Shown: in pieces, positions 37,710 through 48,297 of the stretch | Position numbering within the stretch: the stretch's first letter is position 1 | Layout: each line of letters begins with the position of its first letter | Assembly (NCBI GenBank): GCA_945890715.1 | Contig: CAMDCX010000010.1 | Location: 1 to 52,840, forward strand | Length of the DNA: 52,840 bases | DNA from: PVC group bacterium | Lineage (GTDB): Bacteria; Verrucomicrobiota; Kiritimatiellia; CAIKKV01; CAITUY01 | Direction of reading: 5' to 3' | The notes under the pieces: model-generated | The model's input: only the letters and a program-made list of their open reading frames with translations | The model's database searches: none | What the model was told of the DNA's origin: nothing | Program-made: the position numbers and the translations under genes

Positions 37710-37790
37710 ATGAACCGCAGCTTAAGCAAAGGGATCCAGTCCCTTGTATTCTTCTCCGCTTGGTGGATAGTCGGAAAGCCTCTGATATGA
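37710..37790 (+). CDS. 26-residue leader ORF coupled to transaldolase
   Basis: ATG 37710 follows AGGAGGG at an ideal distance, the strongest ribosome site in this neighbourhood. The peptide starts MNRSLSKGIQ and continues with a hydrophobic stretch (SLVFFSAWWIVG). Its TGA overlaps the transaldolase ATG in ATATGA (ATG 37787, TGA 37788-37790). Transaldolase itself has only a weak site, so reinitiation from this ORF is likely. A function for the peptide itself is not known. Confidence 0.5.
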   Translation: MNRSLSKGIQSLVFFSAWWIVGKPLI

Positions 37791-38923
37791 AAAATAATCC
37801 ACTGAAACACCTGGAAACACTCGGGCAGTCCATCTGGTTGGACTACATCCGACGGGATTTAATCGCCAGTGGCGGACTGCGGCGACTAATCGAGGAGGAT
37901 GGACTGCGGGGGATGACCTCGAATCCATCCATATTCGAGAAGGCAATTGTGGAGAGCCATGATTACGATGAAAACATAAGAACGATGGTACTCAATGGAA
38001 AGGATGCCAAGGAAATCTATGAGGCCCTCAGCCAACGCGATGTGCAAAGCGCCGCCGACGAATTTCGCCCGCTGTACGACCTGACGGATGGCAAAGATGG
38101 GTATGTCAGCCTGGAGGTCAATCCCCACTTGGCGCATGACACCCAGGGCACTCTGCAAGAGGCCCGCCGGTTGTGGGGCGCCCTGAGCCGACCCAACGTG
38201 TTTATTAAGGTTCCAGGAACGGCTGAAGGGCTGCCCGTCATCCAACAACTGATCAGCGAAGGCATAAACGTTAACGTCACGCTGCTCTTTGGGTTACCGC
38301 GTTACCGACAGGTAGCGGAAGCCTTCATCGCTGGTATCGAAGCACGGATGGCTCAGGGCAAGCCCGTAAAACAGGTGGCCTCGGTAGCCAGTTTCTTTGT
38401 AAGCCGCATTGATGCCCTGGTTGACCCGCTGTTGGAACCATTAATCGCGAAAGGTGGCAAAGAGGCAGAGATCGCCAAGGAAGCACTAGGTCAAGTTGCG
38501 GTCGCGAGCGCAAAAATGGCCTATCAAATCTACAAGGAGATATTCGGCAGCGACCGGTTCAGGGTTCTGGCGGCACAAGGAGCTTGCGTCCAACGCCTGC
38601 TCTGGGCCAGCACTGGCACCAAGAGCCCGGCTTACAGTGATGTTAAATACGTTGAGGCTCTTATTGGGCCGGACACAGTCAACACGGCCCCGCTGGAAAC
38701 CGTTGAAGCCTACCGCGACCATGGAGAGCCAAAAGCCCGGCTCGAAACGGATGTCGCCCAAGCAGCGCGCTTACTGAAGCGATTACCGGAACTCGGGATC
38801 AACCTCGACACCGTGACCCAGCAACTGGAGGACGAAGGCGTCGCGAAATTCAATAAGCCATTCGACAAGCTGATGGAGACCTTGTCGCAAAGATCTTCAC
38901 GGCATTCGACGAACGAGCCATGA
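37787..38923 (+). CDS. tal: Transaldolase
   Basis: 378 residues from ATG 37787. A longer frame from 37664 crosses the leader ORF and adds nothing family-like. Pentose-phosphate enzyme moving a three-carbon unit between sedoheptulose-7-P and glyceraldehyde-3-P. Motifs: [40 protein letters not shown], the Schiff-base lysine region [14 protein letters not shown], and [21 protein letters not shown], as in the longer (about 370) bacterial type. It supplies sugar phosphates to the phosphoketolase encoded two genes on. Its end overlaps the PPK2 start by 4 bp. Confidence 0.93.
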   Translation: MKNNPLKHLETLGQSIWLDYIRRDLIASGGLRRLIEEDGLRGMTSNPSIFEKAIVESHDYDENIRTMVLNGKDAKEIYEALSQRDVQSAADEFRPLYDLTDGKDGYVSLEVNPHLAHDTQGTLQEARRLWGALSRPNVFIKVPGTAEGLPVIQQLISEGINVNVTLLFGLPRYRQVAEAFIAGIEARMAQGKPVKQVASVASFFVSRIDALVDPLLEPLIAKGGKEAEIAKEALGQVAVASAKMAYQIYKEIFGSDRFRVLAAQGACVQRLLWASTGTKSPAYSDVKYVEALIGPDTVNTAPLETVEAYRDHGEPKARLETDVAQAARLLKRLPELGINLDTVTQQLEDEGVAKFNKPFDKLMETLSQRSSRHSTNEP

Positions 38924-39819
38924 AAGCAAGTCCTTGTGCAGGAAAGCCAACCGAGATGAAAATAGACATCAAGGAGTTTCGTGTACCTCCCGGGAAGACC
39001 GTGAGCCTGGCAAAGTGGCCGACGCGCGCGAAACCGCTTTACAAGTCGAAGAAGAAATACCGCGCCGTGCTTGAAGCACAGGTGGAAGAGTTGAGTTCAT
39101 TGCAACGCCTTCACTACGCCTCCAACCACCATGCGTTGCTGTTGATCTTTCAGGGAATGGATTCCGCCGGCAAGGACGGCGCCATCCGGCACGTCATGTC
39201 CGGGATCAATCCGCAGGGCTGTCAGGTCTTCAGTTTCAAGCAGCCCAGCGCCGAGGAACTGGATCATGATTTTCTCTGGCGCACAACCCGACGTCTTCCC
39301 GAACGCGGCCGGATCGGCATCTTCAATCGATCCTATTACGAGGAGGTGCTTATCGTGCGCGTGCATCCGGAGCTCCTCAGCCGCCAAAGGCTTCCGGATC
39401 AGTTGCCAAGCGCAAAGAACATCTGGAAAGACCGCTATCGTTCGATCATGGATTTGGAGGAGCATCTCCACCGTAACGGTACCCGGATCGTCAAATTCTT
39501 CCTCCATCTTTCGAAGGCCGAACAGCGAGAACGATTCATTGATCGCATCGATGATCCAGACAAGAACTGGAAATTTAGCCTCGCCGATCTGCATGAGAGA
39601 AAGTACTGGCCGCTCTACATGCAGGCCTATGAAGAGTGTCTGAGTGCCACGAGTACCGCTTCAGCACCCTGGTATGTCGTCCCCGCCGACGACAAGAAGA
39701 ACGCCCGGTTGATTATTTCCCAGATTGTCCTGGATGTGTTCCGTGAACTTAAGATGGCCTATCCCGCGACCACCGCGAAACGGCGGCGGAAATTGGAAAC
39801 GATTCGGGAAAGGCTATGA
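38920..39819 (+). CDS. Polyphosphate kinase 2 family enzyme
   Basis: 299 residues (an ATG at 38956 giving 287 is possible). PPK2 enzymes move phosphate between polyphosphate and nucleotides. Core: [20 protein letters not shown] (Walker A, about 78-95), the lid-side [35 protein letters not shown] (Walker B-like), and [27 protein letters not shown] with the family's conserved Arg/Lys and Trp. Whether it makes ATP, GTP or acts on AMP/ADP cannot be read from sequence. Overlapping ATGA junction with tal and 27 bp before phosphoketolase, so the three form one operon. Confidence 0.92.
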   Translation: MKASPCAGKPTEMKIDIKEFRVPPGKTVSLAKWPTRAKPLYKSKKKYRAVLEAQVEELSSLQRLHYASNHHALLLIFQGMDSAGKDGAIRHVMSGINPQGCQVFSFKQPSAEELDHDFLWRTTRRLPERGRIGIFNRSYYEEVLIVRVHPELLSRQRLPDQLPSAKNIWKDRYRSIMDLEEHLHRNGTRIVKFFLHLSKAEQRERFIDRIDDPDKNWKFSLADLHERKYWPLYMQAYEECLSATSTASAPWYVVPADDKKNARLIISQIVLDVFRELKMAYPATTAKRRRKLETIRERL

Positions 39820-39846
39820 AGGCAAAACAATAAACATGAAGGTTCT

Positions 39847-42198
39847 ATGATAACATATAATCTGCTCCGCAAGATGGACGCCTATTGGCGGGCCGCGAAT
39901 TATCTCTCAGTGGGTCAGCTCTATCTGCGCGACAACCCGCTGCTGCGTGTGCCGCTGAAGCTGGCCCATGTGAAAGCGATGCTGCTCGGCCATTGGGGCA
40001 CCACGCCGGGTCAGAATTTCATCTATGTGCATCTGAACCGGGTCATCAAAGAACACGATCTGGATATGATCTATATTTCCGGCCCCGGTCACGGCGGTCC
40101 CGCGCTGGTGGGCAACACGTATTTGGAGAGCACATACAGCGAGATCTACCCCGAGATCAGCCAGGATGAGGCCGGACTCCGGAAGCTGTTCAAGCAGTTC
40201 TCCTTCCCCGGCGGCATTCCCAGCCATGTTTCGCCGGAGTGTCCGGGCTCAATCCACGAGGGCGGCGAACTTGGCTATTCGCTCAGCCATGCCTTCGGCG
40301 CCGCGTTCGATAATCCGGAACTGATCGTCGCCTGCGTCGTCGGGGACGGCGAAGCCGAGACCGGCCCGCTGGCCACGGCCTGGCACTCCAACAAGTTCCT
40401 CAACCCGGTCACGGACGGGGCCGTGCTGCCGATCCTGCATCTCAACGGCTACAAGATCGCCAACCCGGCCGTGCTGGCGCGCATCGAACCGGAAGAGCTG
40501 GATCAACTGTTCCGCGGCTATGGCTGGACGCCTTATTTTGTGGAGGGCGACGATCCGGAAACCATGCACCAACGCATGGCGGAAGTCCTGGACATAGCCG
40601 TTTTGGATATCCGCCATATTCAAGCCAATGCGAGGGTAAACAACACCCCCGACCGCCCGCGCTGGCCGATGATCATCCTCCGATCCCCCAAGGGCTGGAC
40701 GGGACCGAAGGAGGTGGATGGCGTGCCGAACGAAGGAACCTTCCGGGCGCACCAGATCCCAATCCTGATGGATGCGGAACATCCCGATCATCTCAAGCTC
40801 CTGGAAGACTGGATGAAAAGCTATAAGCCCGAAGAACTCTTTGACGAGAGCGGGCGTCTTATCCCCGAACTGGCCGAACTCGCGCCAAAGGGCGACCGCC
40901 GGATGGGGGCGAATCCACACGCGAACGGCGGTCTGCTGTTACGCGACCTGATCATGCCTGATTTTCGCGAGTATGCGGTGGAAGTCCCATCGCCTGGCGC
41001 TGTCCAGGCCGCCGACACGCACGAACTGGGCGTGTTTCTGCGCGAGGTTGTGAGCCTCAACAGCCAGCAACGAAACTTCCGCATCTTCGGCCCCGACGAA
41101 ACGCTGTCGAATCGATTGAATGCCGTGTTCGAGGTCACCGACCGGCAGTGGGAAGCCCGCACAAGAGACCATGATGAGTTTCTGGCAACCGACGGCCGCG
41201 TGATGGAAATGCTGAGTGAGCATCAATGTGAAGGTTGGCTCGAAGGCTACCTGCTTACCGGGCGTCATGGACTTTTCAACTGCTACGAGGCGTTTATCCA
41301 CATCATCGATTCGATGTTCAACCAGCATGCCAAGTGGCTGAAGGTCAGTGCGGAGCTTCCCTGGCGACGCCAGATCGCCTCGCTGAACTACCTGCTCGCC
41401 TCGCATGTGTGGCAGCAGGCCCATAACGGCTTCACGCATCAGGATCCCGGCTTCATCGATCATGTGGTCAACAAGAAGGCCTCCGTCGTGCGCGTGTACC
41501 TGCCGCCCGACGCCAACTGCCTGCTGTCAGTGTGGGACCATTGCCTCAGGAGCCGCCACTATGTCAACGTGGTGATCGCCGGAAAATACCAGGCACCGCA
41601 ATGGTTATCCATGACGGCGGCCGTGGAACACTGCACCAAGGGGATCGGAATCTGGGAATGGGCGGGGTGCGATCAGACCACCGAACCGGACCTCGTGATG
41701 GCCTGTTGCGGTGACGTTCCCACGCTGGAAACGCTCGCCGCTGTTTCCATCCTTCGGACCCACTTGCCCGAGCTGAAGATTCGCGTGATCAACATTGTTG
41801 ACCTGATGAAACTGCAGCCGGAAAGCGAACACCCGCACGGACTGAGCGATCAGGACTTTGACGCCCTGTTCACCAAGGACAAGCCGATCCTCTTTGCGTT
41901 TCATGGGTACCCATGGCTGATTCACCGGTTGACCTATCGCCGCACTAACCACGGACAGCTCCATGTGCGCGGCTACAAGGAAGAAGGCACCATCACCACC
42001 TATTTCGACATGACCGTGCTTAACGATATGGACCGCTTCCACCTGGTGCAGGACGTAATATATCGGGTTGGTTCGCTCGGAACTCGAGGCGTAAAGCTGA
42101 ACGAGATGATGACAGACAAGCTGCGCGAGCATAAGCGATACATCAACCAACACGGGGTGGACATGCCGAACATCCGCGACTGGAAGTGGACGGGATGA
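39847..42198 (+). CDS. xfp: Xylulose-5-P/fructose-6-P phosphoketolase
   Basis: 783 residues, normal length. TPP enzyme cleaving xylulose-5-P or fructose-6-P to acetyl-phosphate plus a shorter sugar phosphate. It has the phosphoketolase N-terminus ([21 protein letters not shown]), [52 protein letters not shown], the TPP/Mg motif [22 protein letters not shown] and C-terminal [18 protein letters not shown] lies 4 nt before the ATG. With transaldolase and PPK2 this allows energy conservation as acetyl-P or polyphosphate when glycolysis is slow. No acetate kinase gene in the window. Confidence 0.95.
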   Translation: MITYNLLRKMDAYWRAANYLSVGQLYLRDNPLLRVPLKLAHVKAMLLGHWGTTPGQNFIYVHLNRVIKEHDLDMIYISGPGHGGPALVGNTYLESTYSEIYPEISQDEAGLRKLFKQFSFPGGIPSHVSPECPGSIHEGGELGYSLSHAFGAAFDNPELIVACVVGDGEAETGPLATAWHSNKFLNPVTDGAVLPILHLNGYKIANPAVLARIEPEELDQLFRGYGWTPYFVEGDDPETMHQRMAEVLDIAVLDIRHIQANARVNNTPDRPRWPMIILRSPKGWTGPKEVDGVPNEGTFRAHQIPILMDAEHPDHLKLLEDWMKSYKPEELFDESGRLIPELAELAPKGDRRMGANPHANGGLLLRDLIMPDFREYAVEVPSPGAVQAADTHELGVFLREVVSLNSQQRNFRIFGPDETLSNRLNAVFEVTDRQWEARTRDHDEFLATDGRVMEMLSEHQCEGWLEGYLLTGRHGLFNCYEAFIHIIDSMFNQHAKWLKVSAELPWRRQIASLNYLLASHVWQQAHNGFTHQDPGFIDHVVNKKASVVRVYLPPDANCLLSVWDHCLRSRHYVNVVIAGKYQAPQWLSMTAAVEHCTKGIGIWEWAGCDQTTEPDLVMACCGDVPTLETLAAVSILRTHLPELKIRVINIVDLMKLQPESEHPHGLSDQDFDALFTKDKPILFAFHGYPWLIHRLTYRRTNHGQLHVRGYKEEGTITTYFDMTVLNDMDRFHLVQDVIYRVGSLGTRGVKLNEMMTDKLREHKRYINQHGVDMPNIRDWKWTG

Positions 42199-42200
42199 CC

Positions 42201-42227
42201 CCGCCGTAGGAGTTTCTGATGCGGCGG
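42201..42227. terminator. Possible terminator hairpin between convergent genes
   Basis: CCGCCG (42201-42206) and CGGCGG (42222-42227) pair across a 15-nt loop just after the phosphoketolase stop, between convergent genes. A short A-run follows on the plus strand and T-residues further on, so it is a modest candidate only. Confidence 0.35.
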
Positions 42228-42240
42228 AAAACAGGGTCTT

Positions 42241-42888
42241 TTAGAGTTCCGTCAGACCTTCACGTACCGCATATTTGGTAAGCCCGGCCACGGTTTGTAC
42301 ATTCAACTTCCGCATAAGATGCTCACGATGGGCATGAACCGTTTTGATGCTCAAGTTTAACTGCCCGGCAATCTCTTTGATGCTTTTTTCTTCCACCAGA
42401 AGTTGAAGAACCTCGCGTTCCCGGTCGGTCAACCGAGAGAATGCAGAAGTGGGCTCGGTGCTGGCATTCCTCACATACCGCTCCACAAGGGTTCCAGAGA
42501 TCGAGGGACTGAGATAGGTCTTGCCAGACACGGCAGCGTGAATTGCCGTAACCAGTTCGTCCGCATCACTCTTCTTGCACAAGTACCCGACAGCCCCAGC
42601 CCGCAGCATTTCCGCAACGAATTTCTCATCCACATGCATGGATAGCCCAATGACACACGTTTTGGGATAATCCTTTTTGATCTGCCGTGTCGCTTCGATC
42701 CCATTCAGCGCAGGCATGCCCACATCCATGATCACCACATCCGGCCTGAGTTGGGAAATCTTGATAAGCGCTTCACGACCATCCTCAGCTTCACCGACAA
42801 TGAAGATATCCCGTTCCTCAGCAAGGAGTCCACGTAACCCCTGCCTGAAAATTTTATGGTCGTCAGCCAGTAATATTTTTATCGCCAT
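42241..42888 (-). CDS. NarL/FixJ-type response regulator
   Basis: 215 residues. The receiver domain has KILLADDHKIFRQGL, phosphoacceptor Asp in DVVIMDVGMPALNG, and YLCKKSDADE with the Lys. The LuxR-type HTH reads LTDREREVLQLLVEEKSIKEIAGQLNLSIKTVHAHREHLMRKL. It binds DNA when phosphorylated by its partner. Its start lies inside the 3' end of the kinase gene (26-bp overlap), so the pair is translationally coupled. Targets are unknown; the divergent oad genes and the convergent phosphoketolase gene are the nearest candidates. Confidence 0.95.
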   Translation of the reverse strand: MAIKILLADDHKIFRQGLRGLLAEERDIFIVGEAEDGREALIKISQLRPDVVIMDVGMPALNGIEATRQIKKDYPKTCVIGLSMHVDEKFVAEMLRAGAVGYLCKKSDADELVTAIHAAVSGKTYLSPSISGTLVERYVRNASTEPTSAFSRLTDREREVLQLLVEEKSIKEIAGQLNLSIKTVHAHREHLMRKLNVQTVAGLTKYAVREGLTEL

Positions 42889-44740
42889 GATTCACCCCCT
42901 TGTCTTCCTCTGCCAACACTACGGGCAACGCCACAACCACGCGCGTTCCCGAGCCACGCGAAGATTCAACAACAAAACGCCCGTTCAGATGGGTCACGCG
43001 TTCATGTAGATTAAATAAGCCAAATCCGCCCGTTCTACTGAATCCACTACCCGCCTCCGTCGCATCAAAGCCTACACCATCATCCCCCACTGAAACAAAC
43101 ACCTCTTCGGCATCCCCGCCACAAATGACGGTCACCCGTCTCGCTTCGGCATGTTTGACGACATTGAGAAGCAATTCACGCGCCGCCCGGTACAGAACAA
43201 TACGTTGATCCTGACCAAGTTCCTGGGGTGTTCCCTGATCCTGGAAATTAACATCCATACCGTGATGTTCCCCCATATCCCGACACAATTCCTCCACAGC
43301 TGCAGTCAGCCCCAACGTATACAATGCCGGGGAACTGAGGTCAAATGTCAGGGAACGCAGCTCTCCAATCGCCTGATCGATCAGGGTGCGACTCTCCTCG
43401 AGTGCCACGGTAACCTCCTCCTGAGCAGACACCTTAAGGACACGCCCCAACTTCATGAAACATGTGGCAAGAAGCGGTCCTGCTTTGTCGTGCAGCCCCG
43501 CCGCAATCTGCTTTCGCTCATGTTCTTCAACGAGAACCGTTTCAACTGACATGGAACGTAATTGTCGGTCGTACAAAACAAGCTTTTTCTGCATGGCTTC
43601 CCGCTCGTCGGCTTCCCGCTGGAGTGTTTCCGCCATACGGTCAAAGGCCCTTGCAAGTTGGGTAATCTCCCGCGGCCCGCCGATCTCACCTGACCGCGTG
43701 GCGAGATCGCCCTCCCCCAGGCGTTGAGTCGCACCCACCAATGAGGCCAAGGGGCGAGTGATAAAAAAACCGGTTCCATACCAGGCTGCAAGAATCAGCA
43801 CAAGCCCAACAAGGGATACCCCTACAAGACTGTGCCGCATGTTACGCCGGGCAGCCTGCAAGGCAACATCTCGCGACACCCCAATGCTGACGATAATGTC
43901 ACCTGATGCCGCCTCCACCGATTTGAAGGCATATAACCGGCGAAGCCCAGCCAAACCCACCAAATCGGCAGTCCCCTCTCCCGTCTGAATGATCTTATGA
44001 AACACCTCGGAGTCTGGAAATCTCCTGCCTGTCCATTGAGCCTTGTCTGGATATCGAGTCAATATCGTCCCAGATCGATCCAGAATGTTGAGAACCATTC
44101 CCTCAGGAAAAAGCGATTTGTGTCCGGTAACCCGCTCCTCCGCAAGCAACGAATTCAACCAGCCAAAGTCCAACACAACATAGCAGATTGAAACAGGGCT
44201 CCCTTGGTGATTTCCTTCCACGCGATAGGCGACACTCAGCAAATCTTTGCCGCCAGGCGAACTGGCTTGAAACTTGCCGACAACAATTTTATCGGAGCGT
44301 GAAGCGCGTTGTAGCAAGGCTTCGTCGCCAGACCCCGATGCGCTTAACGTAGACAAATCAGCAGGAATGTTACCCTTCGCAAGATTTACCACACCAACGC
44401 GCGTGTAATAGGGACATCTTTCAGCCAGACTAGAAAAGATTTGGCGCTCCTGTTCAGGGGTTGCGGAACGATGGATCCATGAAACCGCTATAAGCATCTG
44501 CCGGGTGGATTCCAACAGGTGGTTCACGTCCCCTGTTATGAACGCCGTGATTCGCTGCACTTCCTGTTCAAGTGCCAACGATTCACGCTCATATTCACGT
44601 TGCGCCCCATGCCAAACAAGCACTAAAAGCGGCAACGTGGTTATGAGAACGGCCACGATCAAACGTCCCCGAAGACTCAAACTGAAAAAAGAAAATTGAG
44701 TTTGCGAATGAACGTGGTCACGATGGGATAGCTTTTTCAT
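42863..44740 (-). CDS. NarX/DegS-type sensor histidine kinase
   Basis: 625 residues. Helix 1 (GRLIVAVLITTLPLLVLVWHG), a periplasmic sensor of about 260 residues with dCache-like features (VGVVNLAKGNIPADLS, LNILDRSGTILTRYPD, GTADLVGLAGLRRLYAF), and helix 2 (SLVGVSLVGLVLILAAWYGTGFF). HAMP domain (PLASLVGATQRLGEGDLATRSG), then HisKA_3 with phosphoacceptor His in RKQIAAGLHDKAGPLL. ATPase domain with NVVKHAEA, GDDGVGFD and GGFGLFNLHERV. The dCache-type domain suggests a small-molecule ligand such as an organic acid. Divergent from the oad operon, which it may control. Confidence 0.92.
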   Translation of the reverse strand: MKKLSHRDHVHSQTQFSFFSLSLRGRLIVAVLITTLPLLVLVWHGAQREYERESLALEQEVQRITAFITGDVNHLLESTRQMLIAVSWIHRSATPEQERQIFSSLAERCPYYTRVGVVNLAKGNIPADLSTLSASGSGDEALLQRASRSDKIVVGKFQASSPGGKDLLSVAYRVEGNHQGSPVSICYVVLDFGWLNSLLAEERVTGHKSLFPEGMVLNILDRSGTILTRYPDKAQWTGRRFPDSEVFHKIIQTGEGTADLVGLAGLRRLYAFKSVEAASGDIIVSIGVSRDVALQAARRNMRHSLVGVSLVGLVLILAAWYGTGFFITRPLASLVGATQRLGEGDLATRSGEIGGPREITQLARAFDRMAETLQREADEREAMQKKLVLYDRQLRSMSVETVLVEEHERKQIAAGLHDKAGPLLATCFMKLGRVLKVSAQEEVTVALEESRTLIDQAIGELRSLTFDLSSPALYTLGLTAAVEELCRDMGEHHGMDVNFQDQGTPQELGQDQRIVLYRAARELLLNVVKHAEARRVTVICGGDAEEVFVSVGDDGVGFDATEAGSGFSRTGGFGLFNLHERVTHLNGRFVVESSRGSGTRVVVALPVVLAEEDKGVNHGDKNITG

Positions 44741-44829
44741 ATGAGTTTTTCCGTTTTAACTGGTCTTGCACGTTAATTGTCCTTATAGAGATTCTCTTTT
44801 ACATCATTTTCAACCTCCGTGGGACTATT

Positions 44830-45066
44830 ATGAATACATTATTTGGACAAGGGCTCGTATTAATGTTTCTTGGCATGGGAATGGTTTTTGCATTTCTGTT
44901 GTTGTTAATCTTTGCCATGAACCGCCTCGCCGCCTGTTTTTCCCGGTTTGGTCATTTATTTTCTGACGTTCATGACGCCCCGATTCCCGTCAAGGCCGAT
45001 GCCGGAGTTGACCCCGAAATCGCGATTGTCCTTGCGGCTATCCACGCCAAGCAAAGGGGATCGTAA
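44830..45066 (+). CDS. oadG: Na+-translocating decarboxylase gamma subunit
   Basis: 78 residues: one N-terminal membrane helix (LVLMFLGMGMVFAFLLLLIFAM), then a short Pro-rich hydrophilic tail ending DPEIAIVLAAIHAKQRGS, the usual OadG layout. It tethers the carboxyltransferase subunit to the membrane pump. It starts the oad operon and its stop is 1 bp before the alpha subunit ATG. The 89-bp gap to the divergent kinase gene holds the promoters, but no clear -10/-35 was found by eye. Confidence 0.9.
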   Translation: MNTLFGQGLVLMFLGMGMVFAFLLLLIFAMNRLAACFSRFGHLFSDVHDAPIPVKADAGVDPEIAIVLAAIHAKQRGS

Positions 45067-45067
45067 C

Positions 45068-46879
45068 ATGTCCCGTAAAACCATTCACGTCATGAACACC
45101 ACTTTCCGCGACGGCTTCCAGTCCGCCTTCGGAGCCCGCGTATTGACCCATGATTTCATCCCTGCGATTCAAGCTTGTCGCGATGCCGGAATGACGCACT
45201 TCGAATCGGGCGGCGGCGCCACGTTCCAATCCCTGCTCTTTTATTGTCGGGAAAATGCCTTCGCCATGATGGATCGATTCCGGAAGGTCGTCGGCCCTGA
45301 GGCCGAATTGCAAACGCTTGCAAGGGGTATCAATGTTGTAGGGCTTGACTCCCAACCCCGCGACATCATCCAGTTGCACGCCAAGCTCTTTAAAAAACAC
45401 GGCGTTACCACCATTCGTAATTTTGATGCCCTGAATGATGTCAATAATCTCATCTATTCCGGACAATGCATTCACGAGGCTGGACTCAAACACGAAATAG
45501 TGGTCACCTTGATGGAACTGCCTCCGGGTTGTAATGGGGCCCATACCGTTGAGTTTTATCAAAATTGTCTCACGGAAATCCTTCAAGCGGGGATTCCCTT
45601 TAACAGCGTTTGCTTCAAGGATGCCTCCGGCACGGCAACACCCCATAAGGTACACGATACAATCCGCATGGCGAAACGACTTCTGCCAGAAGATATAAAA
45701 TGCGTCTTTCACACTCACGAAACGGCCGGATGCGGTACCCTTTGCTACAAGGCCGCTATTGAAGCCGGCGTCGATCAGGTCGACCTTTCAATGGCTCCCA
45801 TTTCCGGAGGCACCTGCCAACCCGACATCGCCACGCTCTGGCATGCCCTGCGCGGAACGAACTACGAGCTGGATGTGGATATTGATAAGGTGCTGATTGC
45901 AGAGAAAGTGCTGGGCGAATGCCTGGCCGACTATTTCATGCCACCGGAAGCCAAGGCAGTCGAACCCCTGATCCCCTGGGCTCCCATGCCGGGGGGCGCC
46001 CTTACCGCCAATACCCAGATGTTGCGCGACAATCATCAGATGGATAAATACATGGACTGCATCCGCGCCATGGGTGACGTCGTTCGACGGGGGGGCTATG
46101 GAACCTCAGTGACACCGGTATCCCAATTCTACTTCCAACAGGCCTTCAATAACGTCATGTTCGGCCCCTGGAAAAAGATTGCCGAGGGATATGGAAAAAT
46201 GGTGCTCGGGTATTTTGGCAAAACCCCAGTCCCCGCCGACCCGGAGATTGTGAACCTTGCCTCCGAGCAACTCAAACTCGCGCCCACTACAGAACACCCA
46301 CTTGACCTTAATGACCGGAACCCGAAAAAGGGAGTCGTTGCCGCGAAAAAAATGCTGACTGAAGCCGGCATCACCGACTTATCTGACGAAAACATTTTTA
46401 TCGCCGCAACCTGCCAGGATAAGGGAATCGCCTTCCTCAATGGCAAAGGGGAACTGGGAGTTCGGAAGCACACCCCGATCCCCCTCGCCCGGACCGCTCA
46501 GACCCTCACGCCTGCCACCGACAATTATACCGTCAGCATCAATGGCAAAAGTTTTGCGGTTCAGATTAAGGGACAATCAGCCATCATTAATGGAAAAAGC
46601 TACGATGTTTCGGTGACCGACGGGGTGGCGGAAGCGAATGGCGCTATTCCCCATAAGGCAGCAAATTCTACAGCCATCAAATCACCTATGCACGCTAAGG
46701 TAATCAAGATCCTGGTCGCGGAAGGCGCTTCCATTCAGGCCGGTCATGTTATCTGTCTACTGGAAGCGATGAAAATGGAAGTGGAAGTCAGTTCACCGGC
46801 AGCCGGCACCGTTTCCTCCATTGCCATCACACCAGGACAACAGGTAAAAACGGGACAACTCCTCGCCACAGTCAACTAA
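45068..46879 (+). CDS. oadA: Na+-translocating decarboxylase alpha subunit (carboxyltransferase, biotinylated)
   Basis: 603 residues from ATG 45068; a frame from 44948 overlaps oadG and is rejected. The N-terminal DRE-TIM carboxyltransferase opens [20 protein letters not shown], where canonical OadA has DTTLRDAHQS, and has [15 protein letters not shown] (carboxylated-Lys loop) and [13 protein letters not shown] linker (about 420-510) leads to a C-terminal biotinyl domain, with the biotin Lys in [12 protein letters not shown]. It removes carboxylate from an oxo acid, most likely oxaloacetate, and passes it to biotin for Na+ export by the beta subunit. The divergent N-terminal motif leaves the substrate slightly open. 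Confidence 0.9.
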   Translation: MSRKTIHVMNTTFRDGFQSAFGARVLTHDFIPAIQACRDAGMTHFESGGGATFQSLLFYCRENAFAMMDRFRKVVGPEAELQTLARGINVVGLDSQPRDIIQLHAKLFKKHGVTTIRNFDALNDVNNLIYSGQCIHEAGLKHEIVVTLMELPPGCNGAHTVEFYQNCLTEILQAGIPFNSVCFKDASGTATPHKVHDTIRMAKRLLPEDIKCVFHTHETAGCGTLCYKAAIEAGVDQVDLSMAPISGGTCQPDIATLWHALRGTNYELDVDIDKVLIAEKVLGECLADYFMPPEAKAVEPLIPWAPMPGGALTANTQMLRDNHQMDKYMDCIRAMGDVVRRGGYGTSVTPVSQFYFQQAFNNVMFGPWKKIAEGYGKMVLGYFGKTPVPADPEIVNLASEQLKLAPTTEHPLDLNDRNPKKGVVAAKKMLTEAGITDLSDENIFIAATCQDKGIAFLNGKGELGVRKHTPIPLARTAQTLTPATDNYTVSINGKSFAVQIKGQSAIINGKSYDVSVTDGVAEANGAIPHKAANSTAIKSPMHAKVIKILVAEGASIQAGHVICLLEAMKMEVEVSSPAAGTVSSIAITPGQQVKTGQLLATVN

Positions 46880-46901
46880 TCAGTCACTCATGGGATCTAT
46901 C

Positions 46902-48287
46902 ATGAAAACCTCTTCTCGCACCCTGCTATCGATCATTATCCTGCTCAGTTTGGCCGGCTTAGCCCGGGCGGATACATCCGCCGGGTCAGCCGAAGCAACC
47001 CTTTCCCAACCCTTATCCATTAAGGGGGGGATTGTGAAACTCTGGCATGACACGGGGATCTACCGGTTTATTCATCCCAAAACAATAAGTGAAAAAAGGG
47101 CCGAGACAGAGGAGGCCAGAGTGCAGGCCGTTACCGCAACGATGAAGGGAAAAGCCGTCACGCTCACGATCCTCCCCGAAGGCGCGGGGCAAGCGGTGAT
47201 GATCCTGGTGGGGCTCATCCTGGTTTATCTGGCAATTGCCAAACAATTCGAGCCGCTGCTCCTGCTTCCGATCGGGTTTGGGGCCATCCTTGCCAATATC
47301 CCTATCGCAGGGATGGCTGAAGCCGGGCTTGCCGGGCAACCCGGCGGCCTGCTTTACTATTTTTACGCAGGCGGAATTCAGACCGGTATCTTCCCGTTAT
47401 TGATATTCATGGGCGTCGGGGCCATGACCGACTTCGGGCCGCTTTTAGCCAATCCCAAAACAGCCCTGCTGGGGGGCGCAGCCCAACTGGGAATTTTCTT
47501 TGCCCTGCTAGGGGCTTTGGCGCTGACACATTTTTCTGGGGGCCTGATTAACTTCACCCTCCAGGACGCGGCCTCAATCGGCATTATCGGTGGAGCGGAC
47601 GGCCCCACCGCTATCTTTCTTTCGTCCAGACTTTCACCGGATCTCCTGGGAGCCATTGCGGTGGCCGCCTATTCTTACATGGCACTGATCCCGATTATCC
47701 AGCCCCCGATTATGCGGCTTTTAACCACACCTCAAGAACGCGCCATTGAAATGAAACAATTACGACATGTCTCACAAGCGGAGCGGATCGTCTTTCCTAT
47801 CATGACGCTACTCCTGTGTATACTCCTCATCCCTTCCGCCACCCCTTTGATCGGCATGCTGATGTTCGGAAATCTAATCAAAGAGTGCGGCGTGGTAAGT
47901 CGCTTGTCAGACACCGCTCAGAACGCCCTCATCAACATTGTCACCATCATGCTGGGTCTTGCTGTTGGCTCAAAGCTGGCAGCGGCAAAATTTCTCACGG
48001 CCGAAACGCTGGGAGTGCTGACACTGGGGCTGCTTGCATTCTGCGCGGGAACTGCAGGCGGAATCCTGTTAGCCAAACTCATGAACTTGTTTTCCAAGAA
48101 CAAAATCAACCCGCTCATTGGTTCGGCGGGCGTCTCGGCGGTCCCTATGGCGGCTCGGGTCGCCAATAAACTCGGACTCGAAGCCAACCCCCACAACTTC
48201 CTGTTGATGCATGCCATGGGCCCGAATGTGGCAGGTGTGATCGGCTCAGCCGTCAGCGCCGGTGTGTTACTCGCGCTCTGCAATTAA
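46902..48287 (+). CDS. oadB: Na+-translocating decarboxylase beta subunit
   Basis: About 461 residues from ATG 46902 (46890 is possible). Integral membrane Na+ pump driven by decarboxylation of carboxybiotin. The conserved core starts at [39 protein letters not shown] and includes [44 protein letters not shown] and [21 protein letters not shown], all OadB/GcdB signatures. It carries an unusual N-terminal extension of about 95 residues with its own signal-like helix ([16 protein letters not shown]) and a hydrophilic stretch. Ends convergent with acr3, 10 bp apart. Confidence 0.94.
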   Translation: MKTSSRTLLSIIILLSLAGLARADTSAGSAEATLSQPLSIKGGIVKLWHDTGIYRFIHPKTISEKRAETEEARVQAVTATMKGKAVTLTILPEGAGQAVMILVGLILVYLAIAKQFEPLLLLPIGFGAILANIPIAGMAEAGLAGQPGGLLYYFYAGGIQTGIFPLLIFMGVGAMTDFGPLLANPKTALLGGAAQLGIFFALLGALALTHFSGGLINFTLQDAASIGIIGGADGPTAIFLSSRLSPDLLGAIAVAAYSYMALIPIIQPPIMRLLTTPQERAIEMKQLRHVSQAERIVFPIMTLLLCILLIPSATPLIGMLMFGNLIKECGVVSRLSDTAQNALINIVTIMLGLAVGSKLAAAKFLTAETLGVLTLGLLAFCAGTAGGILLAKLMNLFSKNKINPLIGSAGVSAVPMAARVANKLGLEANPHNFLLMHAMGPNVAGVIGSAVSAGVLLALCN

Positions 48288-48297
48288 CCCTGCATAA

